Source: Fructobacillus pseudoficulneus | GTDB lineage: Bacteria > Bacillota > Bacilli > Lactobacillales > Lactobacillaceae | Assembly (NCBI RefSeq): GCF_900108455.1 | Contig: NZ_FNWS01000001.1 | Location: 124,001 to 188,000 of the forward strand | Reading direction: 5' to 3' | Length of the DNA stretch: 64,000 bases | Part shown: in pieces, positions 18,253 to 27,378 of the stretch | How positions within the stretch are numbered: the stretch's first letter is position 1 | Layout: each line of letters opens with the position of its first letter | Notes under the pieces: generated by a model | Database searches by the model: none | Told to the model about the DNA's origin: nothing | Seen by the model: the letters and a program-made list of their open reading frames with translations, nothing else | Translations under genes and position numbers: made by a program

Positions 18253-19989
18253 TTACTCTTCGTCTGTTTGTCCGTTTAACAAAACAGCAATTGATTCATT
18301 AACTTCAGATAGACGCATTTCAAAGTTTGAACCGTCGGCGCGAACAGAAACTTCAACAATTTCTTCACCCGCCTTTTTACCAACCGTAATTCGAATTGGC
18401 AAACCAATCAAGTCCGCATCAGCAAACTTAACGCCGGCACGTTCCTTACGATCATCAACCAAGACTTCTAATCCTTGGCTTGTTAGGGATTCTTCCAATT
18501 CAGCGGTAACCCGAACTTGGTCGTCATCCTTTACGTTCACGGGTACCAAGTGCACATCAAATGGTGCCACGTTAGCAGGCCAAACCAGTCCCTTGTCGTC
18601 GCTCTTTTGCTCGGCAATCGCTGCCAACAAACGAGAGATTCCAATTCCATAAGAACCCATGATCATATCGGTTGCGCGACCATTTTCATCCAACACTTGG
18701 GCCCCTAAGGCCTTTGAATACTTCGTTCCTAATTTGAAGATGTGACCAATTTCAATTCCCTTAGTAAATTGCAACTGTCCCTTACCATCAACAGCTAAGT
18801 CACCTTCGTGAGCCGTACGGAAATCTGCAATTTGTTCTTCGGTCAAGTCCACATCGCGGTTCCAGTTGACGTTTAAGTAGTGCTTGCCGTCTTCGTTGGC
18901 ACCGGCGGCAAAGTTTACCAGGTCAGCTGCTCGTTCGTCGACCAGCAACTGGACATTTTCTGGTAGGCCAACAGGACCCAATGAACCAAATGAAGCACCA
19001 ACAGTTGCCTTGACCTGAGCTTCATCGGCCAATTCAACATCTGAGTAACCAAGGAAGTTTTGTACCTTAACCAAGTTCACCTCAAAGTCACCAGTCGTGA
19101 CAACGGCCACTAATTCGTTCTCAGGGGTGACAACCATAATGGTCTTCACCAAGTTTTCAGGCTTTTCGTCCAGCAAATTGGCTAATTCATCGATTGTCTT
19201 AGCGTGTGGTGTATCAATCTTTTGCAAATCAGCCAAGTCAATACCAGCTTGTGGGTTGTCCTGACGGACATAGAAATCCTTAGCCATTTCGAGGTTGGCA
19301 GCATACTCGCTCTTGTCAGAGTAGACAATGGTATCCTCACCGGCAGCAGCAGGAGCTGAGAATTCCTTTGAATCAGAGCCCCCCATTGCCCCGGCATCGC
19401 CAACAATCACTCGGTAGTCAATGCCAATCCGGTCAAAGATTTTGACGTAGGCTGCTTCCATCTTGGTAAAGGCAGCATCCAAGCCTTCCTGATTGGCTGA
19501 AAATGAGTAAGCATCCTTCATGATAAATTCACGAGTTCTCAGCAAACCAAAGCGTGGCCGACCTTCATCACGGAACTTAGCCTGGATTTGGTAAACCAGC
19601 AATGGCAACTTCTTGTATGACTTAATGTCATTAGCAAAAAGTTCCGTAAAGGTTTCTTCATGGGTTGGACCTAAGATAAAGTCACGATCCTGACGGTTCT
19701 TAAACTTATACAAATCTTGACCGTACGTTTCATAACGTCCTGACCGCTGCCAAAGTTCGGCAGGCAAAACTTCCGGCACCAACATTTCGTTGGCATCGAT
19801 ACTGTCCATTTCTTCACGGACAATTGCTTCAATTTTATTTAAAACACGCTTAGCCAAGGGGAGGTAAGCAAACATTCCAGCCGTAACGGGTCGGATGTAA
19901 CCGGCCTTTAAAAGCAACTGATGTGATTTCACTTCAGCATCGGCGGGAATTTCTCGCAAAGTTGGCATGAAAAGCTGTGATTGTTTCAT
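18253..19989 (-). CDS. proS: Prolyl-tRNA synthetase (bacterial type with editing domain)
   Basis: A 578-aa class II aminoacyl-tRNA synthetase. Catalytic motif 1 region starts around residue 30, motif 2 is FRDEGRPRFGLLRTREF near 137, and motif 3 is GSYGIGISRLLAA near 445. Between motifs 2 and 3 sits the YbaK-like INS editing domain (about 225-400), which clears Ala-tRNAPro, followed by the C-terminal anticodon-binding domain (VHLVPVNVKDDDQ, VLVDDRKERAGVKF). AAGAAGGA precedes the ATG. It is the last gene of uppS-cdsA-rseP-proS, a gene order widely conserved in Firmicutes. Confidence 0.97.
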   Translation of the reverse strand: MKQSQLFMPTLREIPADAEVKSHQLLLKAGYIRPVTAGMFAYLPLAKRVLNKIEAIVREEMDSIDANEMLVPEVLPAELWQRSGRYETYGQDLYKFKNRQDRDFILGPTHEETFTELFANDIKSYKKLPLLVYQIQAKFRDEGRPRFGLLRTREFIMKDAYSFSANQEGLDAAFTKMEAAYVKIFDRIGIDYRVIVGDAGAMGGSDSKEFSAPAAAGEDTIVYSDKSEYAANLEMAKDFYVRQDNPQAGIDLADLQKIDTPHAKTIDELANLLDEKPENLVKTIMVVTPENELVAVVTTGDFEVNLVKVQNFLGYSDVELADEAQVKATVGASFGSLGPVGLPENVQLLVDERAADLVNFAAGANEDGKHYLNVNWNRDVDLTEEQIADFRTAHEGDLAVDGKGQLQFTKGIEIGHIFKLGTKYSKALGAQVLDENGRATDMIMGSYGIGISRLLAAIAEQKSDDKGLVWPANVAPFDVHLVPVNVKDDDQVRVTAELEESLTSQGLEVLVDDRKERAGVKFADADLIGLPIRITVGKKAGEEIVEVSVRADGSNFEMRLSEVNESIAVLLNGQTDEE

Positions 19990-20062
19990 AAAATCCTTCT
20001 TTCGGTAGCTAAGTTTATGTACGGAGTGACAACCCCGTTATGAATGTTTTTATTTTTAAATC

Positions 20063-21316
20063 TTATTGACCTAAGTCCTTGATGGTTACTAAAATCATCA
20101 AAACGACCAGCAGAGCGGTTCCGGCACCAGTTAATGCCTTTGAAATCCACGCTGGTGCAGGCCGGCGGAAAATTCCCTCAATTAGGTCTAAAAAGATTTT
20201 ACCACCATCGAGCGGTGGAATTGGTAAAAGATTAATTAAGCCAAGGTTAACTGACAACAAGCCAAGCAAAGCCAAGACAGTAATCCAACCTTGGTGAGAG
20301 GCCTCTGCCGTTGTCTTAGCCAACATCACTGGTCCACCCAGCTTATTAATTGAAAAGCCGCCTTGGAAGAGGTTGGCGATCCCTTGGCCAACCTGAGTAA
20401 ACCAGGTTTGCGTATTGACCCAGGCAAAACGCAACCGTGAAGCGGGATCTTGGTAACCCTTCACCCCAACCCCGATGCGAATTTGCTTTTGACCAGCAAC
20501 CGTAATCTTTTCTGGTGTGACGGTTTTAGTCAAAGTCTGACCATCACGGCGTAGCGTCACGGTCAATGGCTGATCAGCTTTCGCCGCTACTACCGTGGCA
20601 AAGTCGGTAAATGTCGACACCTTTTCCCCATTAACAGCCGTAATCTGATCGCCAGATTTAATCCCAGCCTTCGCAGCGGGCTCGTGTTGCACCACCTGAC
20701 CAATCGTTGGTTCATTAAAGTGAACGGCAGGCAGGGCAAAACTCAAAACACCGGCGGCTAAAATGGCTAAAATAAAGTTCATCGCTGGCCCAGCAAAGCT
20801 AATCAAGAGTCGCTTCCAGACCGGGGCAGATTCCATCCAAGTTGGCCGTGGTGCTACTCGCGTCGTAATCCCGTCCTCACCAATCCGTAGGGCGTCTGGA
20901 GAAACCATTAAAGTCTCCTTTTCGGGCTGACTCTGGCGAAAACCAGTAACCGTCATTGTATCCACTAAGTCGGCTTGGTCAACTTGAAAGAAAATCCCCT
21001 CACCGTCTTGGTTAGCCCGCTCGTCAAGCGAAATCACCTGACCAGATTCGTTTAAAATCAGGCGCAAGCGCTGCCCTGCTTCTAATTCATCCTTTTCCAA
21101 TTCACTGGCCATTCGGACATAGCCACCAACCGGCAATAAACGGATTGTATAGGCGGTTTGATTCTTGTACCAAGATAAAATTTTAGGGCCCATGCCAATG
21201 GCAAATTCACGGACAAGAACGCCCGATTTTTTAGCCACAATAAAGTGACCAAATTCATGAAAGCCAACCAATAGGCCAAAAACAATTAAAAATGCAAGAA
21301 TTGCCGTAATGCTCAT
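20063..21316 (-). CDS. rseP: RIP site-2 zinc metalloprotease RseP/RasP
   Basis: A 417-aa intramembrane protease. The first membrane helix carries the zinc motif HEFGH near residue 20; a PDZ domain (IGQVVQHEPAAKAGIKSGDQ) is at about 200-280; the second conserved site NLLPIPPLDGG is near 365. In Firmicutes RasP cleaves anti-sigma factors, FtsL and remnant signal peptides. A longer loop with acidic segments sits between the first helix and the PDZ domain. Two tandem ATGs occur; the second (21316) is better spaced from GGAGG. Confidence 0.94.
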   Translation of the reverse strand: MSITAILAFLIVFGLLVGFHEFGHFIVAKKSGVLVREFAIGMGPKILSWYKNQTAYTIRLLPVGGYVRMASELEKDELEAGQRLRLILNESGQVISLDERANQDGEGIFFQVDQADLVDTMTVTGFRQSQPEKETLMVSPDALRIGEDGITTRVAPRPTWMESAPVWKRLLISFAGPAMNFILAILAAGVLSFALPAVHFNEPTIGQVVQHEPAAKAGIKSGDQITAVNGEKVSTFTDFATVVAAKADQPLTVTLRRDGQTLTKTVTPEKITVAGQKQIRIGVGVKGYQDPASRLRFAWVNTQTWFTQVGQGIANLFQGGFSINKLGGPVMLAKTTAEASHQGWITVLALLGLLSVNLGLINLLPIPPLDGGKIFLDLIEGIFRRPAPAWISKALTGAGTALLVVLMILVTIKDLGQ

Positions 21317-21362
21317 CATTCGCCCTCCACTTAATATTAGACGACTTTTAAGTATCGATAAC

Positions 21363-22160
21363 TTACTTTAACATTCCTAAAACAGCCATTAATGGCATCA
21401 CGACTAACATTGAGTCGAAGCGATCCAAGATACCACCGTGACCAGGCAAAATCCGACCAGAGTCCTTCACGCGGAAGTGACGCTTCAAAGCAGATTCGAT
21501 TAAGTCACCAATTTGGCCGGCCAATGACAAAATCAAGGCAAAGATAGCCAAATCAAGGGCGTTATACTCCAACCAACCGGTTGAGACATACAAGATGACA
21601 ACCACCACAATGGCAATCACAGAACCACCAACAGAACCTTCCCAGGTCTTATTTGGTGACAAACGTGGTGATAACTTATGCTGACCAAAAGCCTTTCCCA
21701 CAAAGTAAGCAAAGGAATCCGTCAACCAAACCGTCAACAAACCAAAGAACAAGACTGGTAAGCCACGGTAATCAGCCTGGTAGAAGTAATGGAAACCAGT
21801 TCCGATATAAACCATTGCCAAGTATAAGGTTCCAGCGTCTTGGAAGTTGAAGCTCTTTTTAGCAAAGACCGTCCGGGCCAAGAACAAGAAGGCCAGCCCA
21901 TAAATCACCGTCTGGCTGTTGACCGTTGAGGGCCAAAAATCATTGAGCCAAAAATTCTTCGGCAAAATAATCGCAATCACACCAATGTATGAAATGGTCG
22001 CTTCAAATGAAACCAACAACGTATGCGTCATCCGCAAAACTTCGCTCATAGCTACCATTCCTAAAAGGATTGTCAAAACCAACAATGGTAACTTACCAAT
22101 AATCACTAACGGTACAAAGACCAACAAGGCCACAACGGCCGTAATAATCCGCGTTTTCAT
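21363..22160 (-). CDS. cdsA: Phosphatidate cytidylyltransferase
   Basis: A 265-aa CDP-diglyceride synthase with about seven to eight hydrophobic segments. The PROSITE-type signature is present at the C-terminus: SALKRHFRVKDSGRILPGHG followed by GILDRFDS. It converts phosphatidate and CTP to CDP-diacylglycerol for phospholipid synthesis. The ATG at 22160 (MKTRIITAVV) is chosen; a GTG four codons earlier is possible, and neither has a strong ribosome site. It lies 24 nt downstream of uppS. Confidence 0.93.
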   Translation of the reverse strand: MKTRIITAVVALLVFVPLVIIGKLPLLVLTILLGMVAMSEVLRMTHTLLVSFEATISYIGVIAIILPKNFWLNDFWPSTVNSQTVIYGLAFLFLARTVFAKKSFNFQDAGTLYLAMVYIGTGFHYFYQADYRGLPVLFFGLLTVWLTDSFAYFVGKAFGQHKLSPRLSPNKTWEGSVGGSVIAIVVVVILYVSTGWLEYNALDLAIFALILSLAGQIGDLIESALKRHFRVKDSGRILPGHGGILDRFDSMLVVMPLMAVLGMLK

Positions 22161-22184
22161 CGGAATTCTCACTTTCTCAATCTA

Positions 22185-22967
22185 TTATTTAACTTTTCCA
22201 AAGCGTCGGTCGCGCTTGGTATAGGCATCTAAGGCCAATTCAAATTGTTCTTGGTCAAAATCAGGCCACAAAACCGGCGTGAAGTAGAACTCCGAATAGG
22301 CCGCTTGGAATGGCAAGAAATTTGATAAGCGCTCTTCACCAGAGGTCCGGATAATCAAATCAGGATCGGCTAAGTCGCCCAAAAAGCCAGTTGTTAATTT
22401 GGCCGCAAAAGCCTCCTTGGTGATGGCTTCAGGAGTTAAGGTCCCCTGTTGCACTTCAGTAGCCAAGGCTTGGGCCGCTTCGATAATTTCGGTTTGACCA
22501 CCGTAATTCAAGGCAAAGTTCAAGACCATCCCGGTATTTTTGCCGGTCTGCTCCTTGGCGTCTAAGACCGCCTTTTTTGTTGAAGCTGGCAAAGCGTCAA
22601 TGTCACCAATTGTTTCAACTCGAACATTTTCTTTGATCAATTCAGGGACAAAGGTATCGAAAAAAGTTACTGGTAACTTCATCAAAAACGAAACTTCATC
22701 CTGTGGTCGTGACCAGTTTTCCGTTGAAAAGGCATAGACTGTTAAGACCTGGACCCCAGCGTGCGAGGCTAACTTGGTCACCGTTTTAACTGTTTCCATT
22801 CCCTGCTTATGGCCGGCTACCCGTGGTAGGTGGCGTTTTTTAGCCCAACGACCATTACCATCCATAATGATGGCTAAGTGCTTTGGCACCTTTAAATCAT
22901 TGAGCACCATATGGTGGCCAACTCGGTGCTTTTTTTGTTTTGAAAATAAGCTTGCCAAAAGGCTCAT
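22185..22967 (-). CDS. uppS: Undecaprenyl diphosphate synthase
   Basis: A 260-aa cis-prenyltransferase making the C55 carrier lipid for wall polymers. Motifs in order: HLAIIMDGNGRWAKKR near residue 30 (catalytic Asp), AGHKQGMET, VYAFSTENWSRP, LNYGGQTEI and DLIIRTSGEERLSNFLPFQ near 205. GGAGA is 7 nt before the ATG. It opens the uppS-cdsA-rseP-proS operon. Confidence 0.96.
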   Translation of the reverse strand: MSLLASLFSKQKKHRVGHHMVLNDLKVPKHLAIIMDGNGRWAKKRHLPRVAGHKQGMETVKTVTKLASHAGVQVLTVYAFSTENWSRPQDEVSFLMKLPVTFFDTFVPELIKENVRVETIGDIDALPASTKKAVLDAKEQTGKNTGMVLNFALNYGGQTEIIEAAQALATEVQQGTLTPEAITKEAFAAKLTTGFLGDLADPDLIIRTSGEERLSNFLPFQAAYSEFYFTPVLWPDFDQEQFELALDAYTKRDRRFGKVK

Positions 22968-23039
22968 GCTACTGTCTCCATCCGACTTTTTACATTTTAT
23001 TCATTCCCAACTATTCTACCAAAAATTAGGCAGACAAAC

Positions 23040-23065
23040 AAAAAAAGCCGGCTAAATTAGCCGGC
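23040..23065 (-). terminator. Terminator of glmS
   Basis: GCCGGCTAA-T-TTAGCCGGC perfect stem on the minus strand followed by T7. Confidence 0.92.
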
Positions 23066-23099
23066 AACTTTTGTGGTAAAAGCTTTTATTCGTTTGAAA

Positions 23100-24905
23100 T
23101 TATTGGACAGTCACTGACTTAGCCAAGTTACGAGGCCGGTCAACGTCCAAACCACGATCCAAAGTAGCATAGTAGGCAATCAATTGAGCCGGAATAACGG
23201 CCAAGATTGGCATCAACAATTCATTAACTTCAGGCAAAACGAAGGCATCCCCTTCCTTTGCCAAACTTTCAGAAGCCAAGATAATCGTATTGGCGCCACG
23301 GGCAGCCACCTGAGCGACTTCACCACGAAGCAAGCCAGCCGTCTTTTCTTGCGTGAGCAAGGCAAAGACTGGCGTTCCATCTTCAATCAAAGAAATCGTC
23401 CCGTGCTTCAATTCTCCAGCTGCAAAGCCTTCCGTTTGCACGTAAGAAATTTCCTTCAACTTCAAGGCCGCTTCCAAGGCCACCGCAGCATCTAGGCCAC
23501 GGCCGATGTAAAAGGCAGACTTTTGTCCCTTCAAAGCCGTCTCAGCGATTTGCTTAAAGCTTTCCTTTTCATCGGTAATCGCTGAAATTTCAACCGCTAC
23601 CTTGGCCAATTCAGCCTTCAAATCAAAGCCGGGATTGCCAAGGGCAGAAGCCAAAATTGCCTGGACCAAAACCTGAGCAGTATAAGCCTTGGTTGAGGCA
23701 ACGGCAATTTCTGGACCCGCCAAAACTGGCAAGGCAAAGTCAGCTTCACGTGTCAAAGTCGAATTCATCACGTTGGCCAACGTCAAAGCTGGGTATCCCT
23801 GCTTCTTAACGTTATCCAACACTTCCCGTGAATCAGCCGTTTCCCCAGATTGTGACAAGAAGATGAAGAATGGCTTTTCTGACAGCATTGGTTGATCGTA
23901 GGCAAATTCAGAAGCGATATGCACTTCCGTTGGAATCTTAGCCCACTGTTCAAAGTAACGCTTACCGACCAAACCAGCGTGATAAGAAGTTCCGGCCGCA
24001 ACAATGTAGAGGCGGTCAGCTTCTTGCATCCTATCAGTGATGGCACAACCGATTCCCTGAAGGTTACCATCTTCGTCAAAGTAGTGAGCGGCAATGTTGC
24101 GAGCAACAACTGCTTGTTCATCAATTTCCTTCAACATGTAGTATGGGTAAGCACCCTTATTCGTGTCTTCTGGGTCGATTTCTAGCGTAAATGTCTTGCG
24201 ATCAACTGGCTTTTTATCAGCATCAAAGACTTCAACTGAGTCAGCCTTAACGATTGCCACATCCCCATCACGCAATTCGATAAAGTCCTTGGTAATATCA
24301 ATCATGGCAGCGGCATCAGAGGTCACCACGTTGCCATGGTCAGAAACACCAACCAGCAAAGGTGACTTCTTCTTAGCAGCAAACAAAGTGCCCGGCTCCT
24401 GGCTATCAACCAACAAGAAGCCGTATGCTGAATTGCCGTCCAACAAAGAAATCATCTTGCGGAAGGCTTCCACATTTGACAAACCCTCTTCAGTAGCAAA
24501 TTTGTCGACCAATTGGACAGCCACTTCAGTATCCGTTTCAGAAACAAAGTGAACGTTTGGCAAATATTCTGCCTTCAATTCTTGATAGTTTTCGATCACA
24601 CCGTTGTGAACCAAGAAGAACCGGTCATCGGCTGACTTTTGTGGGTGCGCGTTTTCAACCGTCACGTTCCCGTGGGTTGCCCAACGAGTGTGAGCAATTC
24701 CGGCTGTTCCGATAAAGCCGTTGGCCTCTGCCTTTTTAGCCAGCATTGAAACCCGGCCCTTTTCTTTGATGTAGGCTTGACCGCCGTTGTTATCCATCAA
24801 ATAAACTCCGGCAGAATCATAACCTCGATACTCAAGCTTTTGTAGACCATGCAATAAGCAAGGCAATGCTTGATCAACTCCGGTTACACCGACAATTCCA
24901 CACAT
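23100..24905 (-). CDS. glmS: Glutamine--fructose-6-phosphate aminotransferase
   Basis: A 601-aa enzyme forming glucosamine-6-phosphate, the entry point to UDP-GlcNAc. The N-terminal Ntn glutaminase begins CGIVGV with the nucleophilic Cys2 and contains GIAHTRWATHG and HNGVIENYQ; two SIS domains follow (FLSQSGETADSREV near 345, IGRGLDAAVALEAALKLKEIS near 465), ending in LAKSVTVQ. There is no glmS ribozyme in the leader. Instead a NagR-like palindromic operator and a good promoter lie upstream, so transcriptional control by amino-sugar phosphate is likely. Confidence 0.97.
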   Translation of the reverse strand: MCGIVGVTGVDQALPCLLHGLQKLEYRGYDSAGVYLMDNNGGQAYIKEKGRVSMLAKKAEANGFIGTAGIAHTRWATHGNVTVENAHPQKSADDRFFLVHNGVIENYQELKAEYLPNVHFVSETDTEVAVQLVDKFATEEGLSNVEAFRKMISLLDGNSAYGFLLVDSQEPGTLFAAKKKSPLLVGVSDHGNVVTSDAAAMIDITKDFIELRDGDVAIVKADSVEVFDADKKPVDRKTFTLEIDPEDTNKGAYPYYMLKEIDEQAVVARNIAAHYFDEDGNLQGIGCAITDRMQEADRLYIVAAGTSYHAGLVGKRYFEQWAKIPTEVHIASEFAYDQPMLSEKPFFIFLSQSGETADSREVLDNVKKQGYPALTLANVMNSTLTREADFALPVLAGPEIAVASTKAYTAQVLVQAILASALGNPGFDLKAELAKVAVEISAITDEKESFKQIAETALKGQKSAFYIGRGLDAAVALEAALKLKEISYVQTEGFAAGELKHGTISLIEDGTPVFALLTQEKTAGLLRGEVAQVAARGANTIILASESLAKEGDAFVLPEVNELLMPILAVIPAQLIAYYATLDRGLDVDRPRNLAKSVTVQ

Positions 24906-24965
24906 ACTAATTTCTCGCTTTCAAATAAAATTGGTTTGGTAATACTTTTTAAGTTAACAATTGCT

Positions 24966-24993
24966 ATTTTATCAGTTTTATCAGTGGTGTCAA
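24966..24993 (-). promoter_or_regulatory. glmS promoter
   Basis: TTGACA (24988-24993) and TAAAAT (24966-24971) with 16 nt between them on the minus strand. The expected leader is about 55 nt. Confidence 0.75.
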
Positions 24994-24998
24994 TGAAA

Positions 24999-25023
24999 AT
25001 TGGTCTAATTGGTATAGACAAAA
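24999..25023. promoter_or_regulatory. Putative GntR/NagR-type operator of glmS
   Basis: The near-palindrome TTGGTATAGACAA (25009-25021) with a second ATTGGTCTAAT half-site lies immediately upstream of the glmS -35 box. It resembles the dre sites bound by NagR/YvoA regulators (TGGTCTAGACCA core). A similar sequence occurs upstream of phnD at 44080. Confidence 0.55.
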
Positions 25024-25142
25024 ACAATAAGATTTTCTTCTGGTCTTTTTTAACAAGTAAAAGTCATTGTCGAGCCGAATCAGAAAGATCAAGTAATTTG
25101 TGCTAAACTGGATAAAATTAATCACTACTAAAGGAGTTAATC

Positions 25143-26804
25143 ATGTCTCAAACAGTCGACTACCGACTTCACGGTGGCCAAGTATTAAATGTCTTTAACC
25201 AAGAATTTGTCAAAGAAGATGTCTGGATTAAAGACCAGCAAATTGTTTACTTAGGCGACGACAATGATGATTTAGTCGCTCAAACCACCATCGACTGTCA
25301 AGGACAGTTCATTGTGCCCGGGCTGATTGACGCACACCTTCACATTGAATCTTCCTTATTAACCCCATCCGAATTTGGGCGACTATCCCTGCAAAATGGG
25401 GTGACTCGGATCTTCGCCGACCCACATGAAATTGCCTCGGTCGCTGGTGTTTCCGGCATTCAATATATGCTTGATTCCGCTAAGAAGACACCTCTGCATA
25501 TCCATTACATGTTGCCTTCTTCCGTACCAGCAACCCCCTTTGAACATGCCGGGGCGACTTTGGATGCCGATGCTTTGAAGCCTTTTTACCAACATCCAGA
25601 AATCGCCGGTTTAGCCGAAGTCATGGATTACCCTGCCGTAGCCAATGGCGATGCTGACATGCTACAAAAGATTCAAGACGCCCAAGACGCTCATCGCCAC
25701 GTTGACGGCCACGGAGCTGGTCTTGGACCTGCCGAATTAGCCACATACCGAGCTTTTGGTATCGATACTGACCACGAAGCGACCAGCAAAGAAGAAGCCC
25801 TTGACCGGGTGAACGCCGGCATGGCTGTCTTCCTACGAGAAGGCACGGTGGAGCGCGATGAACTCGCCTTGTTACCAGCCATCACCGCCGCTAACCAGGG
25901 CCACTTTGCCTTTGCGACGGATGACAAATCAGCTGCTGATATCCAAAAAGAAGGCTCCATCAATTTTAACGTGGCCTTGGCAATCAAGAATGGCATGAAA
26001 CCGGAATTGGCATACACCCTGGCCTCATATAACGCTGCCATGGCCCACCACCTACAAAACGTGGGTGCCATCGCCCCTGGCTTTGTCGCTGACTTGTTAA
26101 TCCTAAACGACCCCGCCACCATTGATATTAAAGACGTCATGGTCGCTGGAAAATTCTTTCAAAACCAAAAAGAACCAGTCTTGCTCTTACCTGGTCAACA
26201 AATCAACCTGACCTTTAGCCAAGCAGATCTCGCCTTAGCACTGGATGCCAGCAAACCAGCCCACGTGATTGAAATTGAGCCCCACCACATCACCACGAAA
26301 CACCAAGTCGAAATGGTACCAGTTAATGCTGAGGGGCGGTTTGTTGCCAATCAGACGTATGCCAAGGTGGCGGTCATCGAACGCTACCACGACCTCGGCC
26401 ATGGCCTGGGAATTTTAAAGGGACTAGACTTAAAAGCCGGTGCAATCGCTTCAACCATCGCCCATGATTCTCACAACTTGATTGTGGCCGGAGTCGATGA
26501 TGCCGACATGGCGCTGGCTGTCCAGACCCTAAAAGAAATTGGCGGCGGTCAAGTAGTCGTTCACCAAGGGCAAGTCACAACCTTACCCCTACCAATCGGT
26601 GGCTTGATGTCCGATTTGCCATTTGAAGAATTGATTCAAAAGCAAGATGAGTTAAACAGTGCTTTTGCGCAAATTTCAGACCTCGCCTTTGACCCCTTCC
26701 TAACCCTGTCATTTATGGCCCTGCCCGTGATTCCATCACTGAAAATTACCGACCAAGGCCTCTTTGACTTCGATCAGTTTAGCTTTATTAAGATTCAGGA
26801 CTAA
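25143..26804 (+). CDS. ade: Adenine deaminase
   Basis: A 553-aa amidohydrolase converting adenine to hypoxanthine for purine salvage. The metal site DAHLHIESS is near residue 65, with FADPHEIASVAG near 95, VDGHGAGL near 185, TDHEA near 205 and FATDDKSA near 260. The C-terminal domain has the typical SHNLIVAGVDDADMALA and LPLPIGGLMSDLP segments. AAAGGAG is 6 nt before the ATG. It is transcribed divergently from glmS and is followed after 5 nt by a gene of unknown function. Confidence 0.96.
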   Translation: MSQTVDYRLHGGQVLNVFNQEFVKEDVWIKDQQIVYLGDDNDDLVAQTTIDCQGQFIVPGLIDAHLHIESSLLTPSEFGRLSLQNGVTRIFADPHEIASVAGVSGIQYMLDSAKKTPLHIHYMLPSSVPATPFEHAGATLDADALKPFYQHPEIAGLAEVMDYPAVANGDADMLQKIQDAQDAHRHVDGHGAGLGPAELATYRAFGIDTDHEATSKEEALDRVNAGMAVFLREGTVERDELALLPAITAANQGHFAFATDDKSAADIQKEGSINFNVALAIKNGMKPELAYTLASYNAAMAHHLQNVGAIAPGFVADLLILNDPATIDIKDVMVAGKFFQNQKEPVLLLPGQQINLTFSQADLALALDASKPAHVIEIEPHHITTKHQVEMVPVNAEGRFVANQTYAKVAVIERYHDLGHGLGILKGLDLKAGAIASTIAHDSHNLIVAGVDDADMALAVQTLKEIGGGQVVVHQGQVTTLPLPIGGLMSDLPFEELIQKQDELNSAFAQISDLAFDPFLTLSFMALPVIPSLKITDQGLFDFDQFSFIKIQD

Positions 26805-26809
26805 CAATT

Positions 26810-27310
26810 ATGCAAGCAATTAACATTACCCCCGTTGATCTCCTCAACGTCCTTGCCGGACAAGAGGTCACCGCTGACGAAAACATGACCGGACAGTTTC
26901 TCCTGGTCGCTAAAGAAAATAGCGAAAAGCACTTACCATCAGCCATGGCCGGCGCCATTGCGGACATCGCCTTGGGCCAAGTTCAACTGCAAAGCCTTGT
27001 TCATCCAATGAAGATTGCCGTTGATTTGCCCGACTGGACGCCCTACCAGGTCGAAGAAAGCTTTCTGACCAAGGAACCACACAACTGGTTTGGCCCGGAA
27101 GCCATTGTGATTGAGAAGCGCTTTGATGACTTTACCAAGGAATACTCCGGTAGTCGTGACGACAAGGGTGGCATCCCGCAAAGCCAGATTCCGAAAAACA
27201 TCGCTGAACCGCTCTTAATTGAGGATGCCTATTGGGCCGCCTATAAAAACTTTGTCAATGATCCGGATGGCAGCTTTGCCGAACAAATTACGCCATTCTT
27301 CACCAAATAA
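26810..27310 (+). CDS. Conserved-looking protein of unknown function, co-transcribed with ade
   Basis: A 166-aa soluble protein with no membrane segment or signal peptide that I can see, and no motif I recognise. Notable parts are an amphipathic N-terminus (INITPVDLLNVLAGQEV), DLPDWTPYQVEESFLTKEPH and the C-terminal DAYWAAYKNFVNDPDGSF. It starts 5 nt after the ade stop, with an AGGA inside the ade tail as likely ribosome site, and is followed by a shared terminator, so it is a genuine operon partner of adenine deaminase. Codon usage looks like its neighbours. Confidence 0.75.
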   Translation: MQAINITPVDLLNVLAGQEVTADENMTGQFLLVAKENSEKHLPSAMAGAIADIALGQVQLQSLVHPMKIAVDLPDWTPYQVEESFLTKEPHNWFGPEAIVIEKRFDDFTKEYSGSRDDKGGIPQSQIPKNIAEPLLIEDAYWAAYKNFVNDPDGSFAEQITPFFTK

Positions 27311-27316
27311 TCAAAT

Positions 27317-27378
27317 AAAAAACACACGCTGCAACTTGAACCTCATTTTTGAAGTCCAAATCAAAGCGTGTGTTTTTT
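27317..27378. terminator. Bidirectional terminator between the ade operon and ftsK
   Basis: A 14-bp stem AAAAAACACACGCT/AGCGTGTGTTTTTT encloses a 34-nt loop. It serves both convergent units and reaches the ftsK stop codon. Confidence 0.8.

Noticed and set aside
24906-25100. glmS ribozyme in the glmS leader
   Set aside because: The conserved ribozyme core is not present; the leader is short and AT-rich.
25691-26140. 149-residue minus-strand ORF
   Set aside because: Antisense shadow within ade.
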